From positions 247,501-311,500 of the forward strand of contig WBZZ01005317.1 of the NCBI GenBank assembly GCA_019918135.1: 64,000 nucleotides of DNA, written 5' to 3'. The notes below the pieces were generated by a model, which saw only the letters and a program-made list of their open reading frames with translations, did no database searches and was not told the DNA's origin. Source of the DNA: Paulinella micropora. Taxonomy: Eukaryota > Cercozoa > Imbricatea > Euglyphida > Paulinellidae. A program made the position numbers and the translations under genes. Shown in pieces: positions 23,648 to 33,123 of the stretch. The stretch's first letter is position 1, and every line of letters starts with the position of its first letter.

Positions 23648-24643
23648 TTAATACGGTTCTGATTCGGACTCCTCCTTTTTTTTGACCTGCTCCGCTTTCA
23701 CGTTAGGCTTCTGCAGGCTTAGCCTGTAAACCTCAAAACTACCAAAGGGTCCGTACAAAATTACGTCGAACTCGTCACCCCCCCGCGACATGGCAGGCAC
23801 ACAGCCTTGGGGCGCCCCCGAGATGCCGCACCCCGCGAACCACCTGCGGCCCGTTTCGTAGGACGGATAGAGCTGCCGGGAGATTGGCGCGTAGTTGGTA
23901 GAACAGAGCTGCACGGCAGGGGAACAGCATAGGAGGTTGTACATGACCATGCTTATAAAATGGTGAGCCGCTTTGGGCAGCAGCAGAATGTACGGGAACC
24001 GCAGCAGTGGGTCTAGCCTCGATGAGGCACGATAGTAGTCAATTTCGTTTTCCGTGGTCATAACTGCGCCCCGTAATATTGGTGAGAGCGCATGGAGACA
24101 GTCAAACCCGTTCACGGCGCCGTCGCGCGGCCGGAAGAATTTTTCCCAGTCAAGCTTACTTTCATCTTCGCTGCCCAGCGCCTCTTTTTTGGTGACGGAA
24201 TTCCACCAAGAGCTATGCTTGGTGGCGTGGTTGGGCCGCCGGTGGCTGTAGTCTGGCATGGTGAACCGCAAGGAGTCGACAAATTCTTGATATGGCATGG
24301 CCAGCACACAGCCGGATCGTGCCGCGAACAACAGGTCGAGAAACCATTGGTTTTTAGGTTTGTGCAGGCCCGGCTTGTCCGCAGATTCTAGTGCGGGGAT
24401 TCTAATAAAGATTGCATTTTTTAGCGTTCCCTCCTCTCCTTTCTTTGGTTTTTTTTTCTCGTGGTGTCTTGCAAGCCGCTCTCGCCTCGTCTGCTTTTTC
24501 TTTGGATTTTTCTTTTTTTTTCGGTCGGGATTGCGCGGGGGGAAAGGGCGGGGGGGCGGGGCGGGCGCGGCCCTCCCCCCACGACCCACTGTCGCATCGT
24601 CCGGCCCCCCCCCCCTCGCCATTCCCCCCTCGCCCCTTTCCAT
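23648..24643 (-). CDS. Unknown protein with basic N-terminus
   Basis: An open minus-strand frame of 331 codons. Residues 1-72 are Gly/Pro/Arg then Lys-rich (RKKKKNPKKKQTRRERLARH) and may be a nuclear-localisation or nucleic-acid-binding tail, or untranslated DNA. The ordered part begins at about residue 74 (KNAIFIRIPALES), and a second in-frame Met is at residue 116 (24,298). The rest is globular with conserved-looking Trp/Cys/Pro (HSSWWNSVTKKE; LLPKAAHHFISMVMYNLLCC; GRRWFAGCGISGAPQGC) and a charged Glu/Lys end. No membrane anchor or known motif was seen. It is divergently arranged with the F-box-like gene, sharing a 226-base gap. I do not recognise the family. Confidence 0.6.
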   Translation of the reverse strand: MERGEGGMARGGGPDDATVGRGGRAAPAPPPRPFPPRNPDRKKKKNPKKKQTRRERLARHHEKKKPKKGEEGTLKNAIFIRIPALESADKPGLHKPKNQWFLDLLFAARSGCVLAMPYQEFVDSLRFTMPDYSHRRPNHATKHSSWWNSVTKKEALGSEDESKLDWEKFFRPRDGAVNGFDCLHALSPILRGAVMTTENEIDYYRASSRLDPLLRFPYILLLPKAAHHFISMVMYNLLCCSPAVQLCSTNYAPISRQLYPSYETGRRWFAGCGISGAPQGCVPAMSRGGDEFDVILYGPFGSFEVYRLSLQKPNVKAEQVKKKEESESEPY

Positions 24644-24869
24644 CCCTCCCGGCTTGCTTTTGTGTGCGCGGCGCGGCCCCCCCCCCCCCCCTCTCTCTCT
24701 CAGGGAGGCCTGGAACGTCTCCCCCCCTGCCCCTCCCCCCTTTTCTCCCCACTAAATATCACGCCCAACAAAAAAAAGCGAAAAAAAAGAGATAACCCAA
24801 CATCCTCATCGTGGGAGGTCGGTCGCCGGGTGGGTGAACGACAGGTCGTTCCGGAAAAACAAAAGAAAA
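24644..24869. promoter_or_regulatory. Divergent intergenic region with a C15-type tract
   Basis: The gap between two head-to-head genes holds a C run at about 24,677-24,690, further C-rich DNA, and an AT-rich patch (ctaaatatcac, about 24,752). A similar G/C homopolymer layout occurs in the divergent gap at 35,581-35,868. The promoter role is inferred from position only. Confidence 0.4.
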
Positions 24870-26855
24870 ATGGCGGCCTTCGACCGAGACGGTATAATTT
24901 ACCAGCACCTGGCGCTGAGCCTCGGCTGCCGGGACTTGCTGGCGCTGAGCCAGACCTGCCGCGCTTGGCATCGCAGGGCCAAGGCGCGCGCGTCGCTGCT
25001 GCTGTGCCTGCACGCGGCCCTGGACCCCGAGAGCGCGCACAGGTCGTTTCCCGCGCTGACCGTCTCGCAGGCGCAACCAGACGTTGCTCTGACCCTGCGC
25101 TACATCGTCTGCACCCTGCCGGCAGCCAACGTGCGTTTACTACAGAGCGTTCTGCCCTGCTTTACTAGGGTCCGGCGGCTGTCTGTGAGCGGCCACCCGA
25201 GCGCGGTGGCCAAGCTGCTCACGGCCTGGGGCTTGGCGCACGCCCAGGCGGGACGACCGTTGTACCGCCTGGAGCTGACAATTTCGCGGCCCCCCGCGGG
25301 GGCCCCGTCCGGCTCCTGGAGCGCGCTGGTTCTGCCGGGGCTGCTGGCGCTGGCGCCCGGGCTCCGGCAGCTTAGGTTGACCAACGTGGACCTGGGGCTG
25401 GCCGGCGTGGGCGGCCTGGGCTGCCGCGCGCTGCAAAAGTTAGAGCTGCACGCGTGCGCTAGGGCACGCCTGTTCGGCCCGGCCTTCGAGCGGCTGGCCC
25501 CGCACCTCCGGCGCATCAGCGTGACAAATGCGGGCTCGCAACTGCAGGAACCAGACGACGTGATGTTCTGGCCGGGCCCGGCACGGTGGCCCTGTTTAAA
25601 GACTGTCGAGCTGGGCTGCACGGTAGGTCTGCTGCCGCTGCTGCACCGGGTGCCCACGGGCGGCTGGGGCTTGAATTGGGCCCCGGACCTTACTCCCCAT
25701 CTAACGGCGTACAAACTGCGGGTGTCGGCGTGCCAGTCGATGCTGGCAGGGGAGCCCGGCGCCGAGCACTTTCCGGGGCTGGCGCGCGGCTCGCTGCAAC
25801 AACTGGCAGCGCGGCTGCTGCCGCGCGGATTCCGCCCCGACTGGCTGGACCTGGAACTGCTGAACCTGGGTTCGCGGCACGCCACCCTGCCCGCCGACCT
25901 GTCGGCGCTCGACATTCTACGGCCCGCCGTGCTGGCGGTGGTGGACCGCGGGTCCGGCGCCGCGCCCGCGCTGGCCCGCGCGTTCCTGGCCCGGCCCGGA
26001 CACCACAAGCGCGAACTAGCAATTACGCTAGCCATGCCAACTAAGAATGTGCTGCTGGCAGACTGTCCGGTGCTAGACGACAGGTCGCGCCTGCAGCGCT
26101 GGGCTAGGCGCTGGGAAAAGGTGTTGGCTGACCCACCGCGGCCGCCGCCCCTTTTTCGTTTCGTGTCTTTCAACGTGTGCAGCTATATCTACCACTTTAT
26201 CAGGCGGAGCCAGCGCGACCCCGGGCCGTTGCTAGACCTGCAGAACAGGCTGCTGCGCGCGCTGTGCCGCCTGCCCATAGCCGTTCACGCTTATGTGTCG
26301 TTTCTGTGCGGCCGGGACGTCCGGAACGCCGGGGTCCGTGGCGCGCGCCGTGCCTACGTCAAGGGCAGCTACACACTCCTGCGTGCGTGGCCCGGCGGCG
26401 GGGCCCAGGGGACGGTGTACAGCTGCGTGCGGGGCCAGTTCTGCGAAGACTCGCCCACGTTCCTGGCGTGCGCGGGGTTGGGGGGTCCAGTGAGGGCCGG
26501 CCGCATCCCGTGGCAACGGCCGTGGAAGGAGGGTACAGCCTTGCGCCTGCTGCTGGCGGACTACCTAAAAGGCCAGATTGCACGGTTGTCTCGTTTGTAC
26601 CAGCAGGGGCGGGACTGTGCCGTTGGGGTCCAGAACGTCGCGCGGACGGTGGAACAGCTTTGTCGGCACGCCCCGGCCGCGAACTGCTTCGTGCTCGAGG
26701 ACCCGATGCCCAGAAGGCTGCTACAGTTGTTGGCGTCGCGGCTCCTGAACGGCCTGTCGACGGCCGTGCTAACCGTCTTTGACGAACACCGCTGGTGGCG
26801 GCTAGTAACCCTACGCCTGGACAACCTGCTGGCGACCATCGCGGTCGGGGGCTAA
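24870..26855 (+). CDS. F-box-like protein with leucine-rich repeats
   Basis: A 661-codon uninterrupted frame. The ATG at 24,870 has a good context (aaaATGG); the longer frame upstream lacks an ATG. Residues ~9-38 (GIIYQHLALSLGCRDLLALS then QTCRAWHRRAKA) match the F-box pattern: hydrophobic helix, DLL, C/W-RAW. The middle shows leucine-rich-repeat-like spacing (LRQLRLTNVDLGL; LQKLELHACARARLF; LRRISVTNAGSQL; LKTVELGCTVGLL). F-box/LRR proteins bind SKP1 in cullin E3 ubiquitin ligases and use the repeats to choose substrates; viral examples exist in other families. The C-terminal 250 residues are globular and unknown. High GC gives long shadow frames on both strands, but only this frame has the motif. 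It could be a host-derived gene captured by the virus. Confidence 0.65.
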   Translation: MAAFDRDGIIYQHLALSLGCRDLLALSQTCRAWHRRAKARASLLLCLHAALDPESAHRSFPALTVSQAQPDVALTLRYIVCTLPAANVRLLQSVLPCFTRVRRLSVSGHPSAVAKLLTAWGLAHAQAGRPLYRLELTISRPPAGAPSGSWSALVLPGLLALAPGLRQLRLTNVDLGLAGVGGLGCRALQKLELHACARARLFGPAFERLAPHLRRISVTNAGSQLQEPDDVMFWPGPARWPCLKTVELGCTVGLLPLLHRVPTGGWGLNWAPDLTPHLTAYKLRVSACQSMLAGEPGAEHFPGLARGSLQQLAARLLPRGFRPDWLDLELLNLGSRHATLPADLSALDILRPAVLAVVDRGSGAAPALARAFLARPGHHKRELAITLAMPTKNVLLADCPVLDDRSRLQRWARRWEKVLADPPRPPPLFRFVSFNVCSYIYHFIRRSQRDPGPLLDLQNRLLRALCRLPIAVHAYVSFLCGRDVRNAGVRGARRAYVKGSYTLLRAWPGGGAQGTVYSCVRGQFCEDSPTFLACAGLGGPVRAGRIPWQRPWKEGTALRLLLADYLKGQIARLSRLYQQGRDCAVGVQNVARTVEQLCRHAPAANCFVLEDPMPRRLLQLLASRLLNGLSTAVLTVFDEHRWWRLVTLRLDNLLATIAVGG

Positions 26856-27029
26856 AGCTGGCGACATCGCGGTCGGGGGGGGGGGGGGGTGGAATGCGCG
26901 AAAGCGGGCTAGGGGGGATGGGAGTGAGGGGAGTGGGACACGGGGGGGCTCCTCCCCCCGTGTCACACCCCGCCTCCCCCCCCCCCCTCCAACCGCCCCC
27001 CCTCCCCCATCCTTCTTTTCTTTACAAGG
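26856..27029. other. GC-rich intergenic region with G and C runs
   Basis: It contains a G run at 26,876-26,889 and a C run at about 26,980-26,989. A pyrimidine-rich stretch ending ttcttttctttacaag (to 27,028) resembles a 3' splice site before the next small frame. Confidence 0.4.
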
Positions 27030-27276
27030 GGTCCTTGCCGCAAATCGACTTGACTCATGGGCTACCCCACCAAGCAATCGAAGATTTTTATCGGAATTTG
27101 TTAGACTGTACCCAGACGCAAAAAAAAGGTTTCTAAGGCGACAGGAACGTCTGCAGCCCAAAAAGACTTATCAGCAGCGAAAAAAAGAAAGGCAACAGAA
27201 AAATCAAAACGAAGAGTTCGTGCAGATCATGCAGAGGCTTGCTAGGAAGTATCACGCGCAGGACATTCGATTTTAG
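27029..27276 (+). CDS. Small basic protein or exon, unknown
   Basis: A frame without an ATG is open from the splice-acceptor-like tttacaag at 27,021-27,028 to TAG at 27,274-27,276. It reads as ordered, strongly basic sequence (RRFLSEFVRLYPDAKKRFLR; later EEFVQIMQRLARKYHAQDI). The absence of a start and the acceptor-like upstream sequence suggest a downstream exon. Equally, the frame may have lost its start. Lys/Arg/Gln-rich small proteins of this type are often DNA- or RNA-binding; nothing more specific can be said. Confidence 0.3.
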
Positions 27277-27886
27277 TAGAACGAACTTTTTGTGTGGACA
27301 GCGAAAAAGTTCTGACTGTTCAGGTGGGGCTGCAAGCAGTCTTTTTGTGGTCGGCGGGGTATTAGAAAAAAAGGTCAGGCGGGCGCGGCCAAGTGTGACA
27401 CCTCCCTGAGCCTCCCTGTCCCTTCCTCAGCACAGAATTGTCCCGGGAATTTTCCCGTGAAAAAAGGTCAGTCAGGCGCGGCCAAGCGCATTTCTCATCC
27501 CCTGACAATCCCTGCGCAAGTGTGAGCAAGGAGGCGGGTCAGGGGGGGGGGGGGGAGGAGTGGAACAGCCTCGGCCCAAAAGATGCGTACTTCATCACAA
27601 AAGCATGATAAATCTTGTGGTTAGGGCTTTTTTTTCTTTATTTTTTTAATTGAAATAAATCCACAGCAAGAAAAATCCCTCGATGTCGGCCCCCCCCCTC
27701 ACTCCGGCCCCCCCCTCCCTCCTCCCATATTCTTTTGTTTTTTAGTTTCGTGTGTGGCCTTCCACCTTTTCCCTCTTTTTCTTTCTCCTGCCCCGCCCTC
27801 AGCCACGTTCGCACAAAACAAATTCCTCCGTCGTATTTCTCTTTCCTATACTTTTAAAAAAGTAACAAGAAGAGCGGAGAGAAGAG
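27277..27886. promoter_or_regulatory. Intergenic region with a repeated 26-bp motif and G/C runs
   Basis: A motif close to aaaaaaggtcaggcgggcg followed by cggccaag occurs at about 27,367 and again, with three changes, at about 27,460. A G run lies at 27,541-27,555, an AATAAA at about 27,653 may end the upstream genes, and C runs lie at 27,690-27,712. The next gene starts at 27,887. The promoter or origin role is inferred from repetition and position. Confidence 0.35.
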
Positions 27887-30260
27887 ATGGACGAAACACC
27901 CAACACGGATTCAGTGGCGGCAGTAGCCGACCTCGTTTTTGGTTACTTCAACGGGGACATCCCTACCGACGAACAGCATACGGCCCTGGAACTAGTTCAG
28001 AAAGCGCTCCAGCTGCGCGATACAGAACCCAGACGCATACAAACCCAAGAGCGCCAGGCTATTGAAATGGAAGTGGCTTGGCAGAACTGTGTCAAAAGCC
28101 TGGAGCCTAGCAGTCTGTACCAGTTTCTGGACATTGTCGCCAAAAAACAGGATGGTGACCCGGCACTGCCTACTAAGCTTGACCTCACTGTCAGCACTGA
28201 CGAGTCACACGCCAAGATTAACGACTGGCTGGGGCTTTGGCAGGAGGGCGCCGGCGAGGAAAGACACCAAACAGCCAGGACGCGACTGCTGAGACATTTC
28301 CAAGAAATCACGGTTGCCGGGCTAAAGGAGGAGCCCAACGAGGAGCCAAACGAGCTCAACGAGGGTCCCATTGCGCTGAAAGAGCAGCTAGTCGAGCTAC
28401 CGGTCAGCTTCCTCAAGCACCAGCACAGCGCCAGGAGCCTTGTCCTGCAAAACGTGCGGCTGGTGCGCGACTGCGCGGGCGCGGTTTCGTTGTACGCGCC
28501 CTACTGCGTACGGACCGAATGGCATAACGTGCGGTTGGCGGACGAAACCGATAACACGTCTCTGAACCTCGGCGCACCCGGCAGCCGGCTCCGGCACTGG
28601 GTCCAACTTGAAAACGTGCGAATTAACAACATTTACCTCGGGCACTTCGCTGCTGAGACCAAGGCTATCTTCAGAGACGTACAGGCAGCCAACATTGACG
28701 CTATTGAGATCCAAACCCTGGACGCAAGAAAGGACTGTGTCTTCCACAATGTCAATTTGCTACTCCGGCACACGGAAAAATATGGTCAGAAGAACGTGAC
28801 TATCGACAACTGCCGCCTTACCGCCTGTCATCTGGAAGCTCCGGACAGAGCGGGCACGCTAGATATCAAGAGATGCCAAGTCGAAACAATCACGCTGGCC
28901 ACGGTTCTTGGCAAGACCTTCATTAGCAACTGCCCACTATTGACCACACTCAATCTGGAGCCAGTGAGGACCGATCTGCTGGCACAGAGAGTCGAGCTGT
29001 CCATTGTCCAATGTACAGCGCTGCGAAGCCTCTGGGTGCCGGAATTTCGTGGACATCTGTACCTCAAGGGCTGTGAGGGTCTGCGAACCCTCAGGACTGG
29101 CCGCGAAACCGACCCCCCGCCGGCGCGCCGGGGTTTGTTTGACGACGACGCCGACCTCGACAGACAGCCGACGACGGTGTGGCACGTGACTGACTCGGCG
29201 GGTAGTTTGGCTACGATAGACGGGCCGTACCGCGGTGGGCACTCGCCCGTGTTGCTAGAGATCGGCGCGGACCGCGATGTCGACATTCCGCTCCAACGCT
29301 GCGTCTTGGATATCAGCGGCTTTCTGTGGGTGTCGGTGGGGCTTTACACGTCAAGAATCATTCGGTGGCAACCGCAACCGCTCCGGTTGGAGAGGTACGC
29401 GCTAACCAACGACGTTAAACGCCCAACCCTGGCGGTGCCCGAGGGCTTACGCGGTCGGCGTGCTGGACCGCTAGTTTCAGCCCGAAAAAGAAGAAAAAGA
29501 AGCCAAGGACAACGGCACGAGATTTGCTTGTGTCGTGAAATGTTTGCGGCCGGATGGGCTAGACAACAATCCGTACGCGTGGCTAGGCAGGCATCTTGGC
29601 GAGTACTGGGGCAGCGCGACAACCCTGGGTGGCCTTCCGGGCACGATTTCCGCGGCGGTCGACGAGCTGTGCCTGGCCGCCTTTGCACCCCAAAGCGACG
29701 GGCACAGAGAGCAGGCCCTGCGCCTCTTACAGACGGAGATCAACCGCTTTTGCGACAAACCCTACCCGGTGCAGAAGCTGTTGTACGACGGAAGGCTTCT
29801 CTTAAGACATTTGTTTGAGTTAGACTTTCCGGTCCCCGACGGGCTGCTCAAGTGGCGCTTTGTCGGGCCGGACACCCCCATCGCCGCTCTGCTGAACGAG
29901 GAGAAGCTTGTACGTTACTTGTTGCAGTACGTGCTATTTCAGCTACGGAATACCAAAGCAACCAGAGCCGCCAGGCTGGCCGCTGCGGTGTGGCTCAACG
30001 GCTGCAAGCCGCCTATCGTACCCTGGCCGCAAGCAGAAGCAAATAGCGACATCCCCGGCGTCGCGGTGGTGCCGTTCCTGTCTTCTTGTCAAAAAGAAGG
30101 GCTGCGCCGGGCTGCTCGCGCGCCCGCGCCCGCGTTAGTGCCCGTACCCGCGTTTGTGCCAGCTGATGATGATTTCGATTCGCCGCCACGCCCTCCAGCA
30201 CTGCAGCAACCACGTGCACCTCCCAGACCGACCAAAGCGTCACGACGCCTAGATTACTGA
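27887..30260 (+). pseudogene. Repeat-rich LRR/beta-solenoid-like protein, one frameshift
   Basis: The ATG at 27,887 opens a frame that is convincing to about 29,450. The reading then continues in another phase from about 29,475 to TGA at 30,258-30,260, so a single frameshift lies near an A/G-rich run at 29,484-29,505. Residues ~180-400 show a ~20-25-residue repeat with a hydrophobic strand followed by NC/KC/QC (LVLQNVRLVRDCAG; VTIDNCRLTACHLE; LDIKRCQVETITLA; LSIVQCTALRSLWV; LYLKGCEGLRTLRT), as in leucine-rich or other solenoid folds. The N-terminal 150 residues are helical with an acidic NEEPNEELNE-like stretch. The C-terminal part has a helical domain and a Pro-rich tail. No F-box was seen at the start. 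Its partner may be a protein, since solenoids are usually binding scaffolds. Confidence 0.6.
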
Positions 30261-31082
30261 AGAAAGAACGAAAAAAAAACGATGGCAAGCAATTAAAAAG
30301 TTTCTTGTCCCTCCTCCACCCCCAAACACAAAGCAGCAAAAAGCAGAAGGAAGAATAGACGACCTTACTCTGCCCGTTCCCGCTCGGTTGAGAAAATTGT
30401 GGGGGAGAAGGGGAGGGAAGGGAGGGGGCAATGCGGGCGAAAGGCGGCTTTGCCAGGCCATATACCCAGAAACCGCCGCACGCACACACAAACAGAAGCG
30501 GTTTAATGAGATAGGTACTACCCCCTTCTGCGCCCCCCTCCCCCTCCCCCCACATACCTGTTCCTTCCTAGCAAGACCCCCCCCTCCCTTCCCTCCACTG
30601 ATTTTTTTTTCCAATAGTGCAAAAGGGAAGGGGAGGGAGAGGGGGAAGACAGGCGCGGGGCCTGGGTGTGTTTTTGTTTTTGGTAGTTTTGCTCTGTCCT
30701 TTGGTGTCTTATTTTTTCGCGCCTGTTTTGAATAAAAAATCTTCTGTGTCGTGGACGCGGCTGAACCGCGACGCAGGCTGATGGCAGCCAAACAGAAAGC
30801 GCGACCGTCTGCGCGAAGCCGCCTGGCCTTTCCCTCCCCTGTACAGTCAACCCCCCGTCAGTCTACGCTCTGGTGATTTTTTCTTTTAAAACACACACAC
30901 ACACACAGACCAGTTCGCGCTCTACTAGTCAAGAGGGGGTTCTCCATCGCCTCCACCTCTTCCTTTTCCCCCCTCTTCCTCCCCTACCACCCTCATGTTC
31001 CGTTCTAAAACACCAACCAGACTTTTATATCCAATAAAAAAAAGAAAAAAGAAACAGGATTTAATTTGAAGGTAGGAGGGGT
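30261..31082. other. Convergent intergenic region
   Basis: About 800 bases lie between the ends of the plus-strand solenoid gene and the minus-strand surface-protein gene. It has C-rich runs (30,526-30,550, 30,578-30,595), an AATAAA-containing word near 30,730, a CA microsatellite at 30,890-30,907, and ATTAAA on the minus strand at 31,058-31,063, about 20 bases past the minus-strand stop. Both hexamers are in positions that would suit poly(A) signals. No gene was seen. Confidence 0.45.
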
Positions 31083-32728
31083 TCACGTAAAGCTGCAACC
31101 GGCCATCAGCGGATCCCAATTGTTCGGCAACCTGACGTTGCTGCCTGCAAAGCCGACACAGCCGTCGGCGGCCCTAAGTCCCGATAAGTCCCAAGTGCCG
31201 ATATTGATTGACGCGCCCGGTTTAAGGCCGAGGAAGGCGTAGGAGGCCAAGAGAACCGAGGACGTGTTCCAGCCCGCCAGCGAGCCGTTGTAGCCGCTGC
31301 CCTCGAACAGGTAGGAAATGTTCATCAGCGGGGGCCCCCCGCTTGCCGGTACCGAGAGGTTCCTAAGATTTTGGGTACCTCTGAGCTGTGCCCCGCGCCC
31401 CGGTTCCAGGGCGAAGCCGCCGCCGAAAGAAACAGACTGCAGTGCCGCCGACATTTTGGCAGGCAGGCCGGCGGTCGAGACTGCGGCCAAAACGCAAACA
31501 GAGCCGAGCCTAGAGACGGTGAGGTTGTAAGCGCCGCCGCGCTGGTAGGTATGCGCGCACGGGGGGCCGCGGAGGGAACAACGCGAGCCATCCGTCTCGT
31601 CGCCCCAGTCGACCAGGAGCACGGATAGGTTGCTGCAGGCGTCGGCAGTTCTGGCAAGGGGCAAGTGGAAATCGTCGGGCCTATCGAGAAAGATTCGCAG
31701 GCGCAGGGGCTCCCCGGGGCCGGGGCGCGGGCGAGTGATGTCGCAGGCCGGGGACAGCCGCGACATCACACGGCCCTGGAGGCCGCGGCAGCCGTTGATC
31801 TCGGCCACGCACGCCAGGTCCCAGGAGCTAATGTCAGGGCCCTCTGAGGGCGTGAGGCCGTCGAACATGTCGCGCGCCCACCGCACCGACGACGTGTTCC
31901 AAAGCTCAAGCCCGGCCACCTTTTGACGCACGCGGGTGAACATGCCGGTGGCGTTGACGAGCTGCCCCGTGCGGGGCGGGCAGACCTGCAGCAGATTCTC
32001 TGCGTTGGCAAACTGCAGGCCGTTCAGCGGTTCGGGCCCGATGTGCTGGCCAAAGCAGGCCCTCAGCAGCCCCCGCGCGGCCTCCGGGGGGTAGTTCCGC
32101 AAGGTAAAGGCGGGAGGTGACCCGCAGGAACCCTGCCACGTGACCGCGACGTCAAAGACACCGCCCTCCGCGTACCGGTGCGTGCACATCGATGCGTGCA
32201 GCTCGCAGATGTCTGTCTGGCCGTCCCCCCAGCTGACCCGTACCACGCTTTCGTTGTGCGGTGTGCAGTTGGCAGCCGCAAGTAGCCTCCTCCGCGGCAA
32301 CGGGCCGACGGGCTCTAGCGGAAGAGAGAGAGAGTGGTATTGTCGGAAACGTTCCATTGCAAGTTGAGATCCGGGGCAGCCACGGGCGTGGTGGTGGTGG
32401 GCGGGACGGACGACGGTGGCTGCGTCGTGGGCGGGACGGACGACGGGGGTTGCGTCGTGGCCGGGACGGACGGCTGCGTCGTGGCCGGGACGGACGGCTG
32501 CGTCGTGGCCGGGACGGACGGCTGCGTCGTGGCCGGGACGGACGGCTGCGTCGTGACAGGGACGGACGACGGTGGCGTGGCGTGGGCAAGGAATGAGTGC
32601 CTAGGTGTGCACAGCCGTTGGCTACGGAGCCGCGCGCGCAAACCGCACAAGGCCGAATTTGAGGGCAACATGAGGAGGGCACACACAGCTCCGAACAGAG
32701 CGGTGGCAGCTAGCCTGCCTACCCTCAT
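31083..32728 (-). pseudogene. Secreted mucin/PKD/BspA-repeat surface protein (full-length locus)
   Basis: The start at 32,728 gives a signal peptide (Leu/Ala-rich, residues ~6-26). A Thr/Ser/Pro mucin-like stretch follows, with four SVPATTQP units plus related PPSSVPPTTQ units. The frame then stops at 32,315 (TAG). The protein continues in another phase (ORF 32,357-31,083) with a PKD-like domain (VSWGDGQTD), a BspA/DUF285-type repeat region (WNTSSVRWARDMFDGL; ISSWDL), a second PKD (LVDWGDETDG) and a second BspA-type region (WNTSSVLLASYAFLGL; IGTWDL). The switch lies at a CT microsatellite (32,325-32,334), so a repeat slip, or less likely a spliced junction at the ttccgctag, would explain it. 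No membrane anchor was seen. It is probably an exported or virion-surface glycoprotein for adhesion. The 3' end is intact only in this copy. Confidence 0.7.
32459..32560 (-). repeat. 24-bp coding VNTR, four units
   Basis: Four near-perfect 24-base units encode SVPATTQP in the mucin-like region. The same position in the two later array units has five. Confidence 0.9.
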
Positions 32729-33123
32729 TTTTTTTTACAAAAAAAAAAAGAGTGTACAGTTTCCCCTTTTTTAATTCTCTTTTTTTTAAACACTAAACAA
32801 CTCAAAAGAAAAAAAACAAAACTAACAAAACCTCTGGAGAAACACTCTCCAATCCAACAAACAAGTATAATCTAAAAAAAGCCCCCCCCCTCCCCGACCC
32901 CCAACTGGCTAGCGCGCAGGCAAACAAAAAAAACCTTGCTGCCAGTAAAAAAGCCTGGGAGGGAAGAAACAAGCCACCCAGAATTTCTTTTTTGACAGGG
33001 AGATTTCTACAGCCCCTCGCCCTGCCCCATCACCACCCCCCTCTCTCTCCCCACTCCCCCAAAAAAAGAACTTTTCGTTTCCCATCCCCCCCCCCCCACC
33101 TCCAACTCTCTCAGCCCTTCCCT
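32729..33123. promoter_or_regulatory. Upstream region of the surface-protein gene
   Basis: It is AT-rich with A/T homopolymers at 32,729-32,800, then C-rich (32,881-32,891, 33,086-33,098). It lies between two minus-strand genes, so it should hold the promoter of the surface-protein gene and the 3' end of the glycoprotein gene. No specific site was identified. Confidence 0.4.

Noticed and set aside
25100..26173. 357-codon minus-strand frame opposite the F-box-like gene
   Set aside because: GC-rich coding DNA gives long antisense frames. This one is Arg/Ser/Pro-rich without motifs, while the plus strand has the F-box and LRR pattern.
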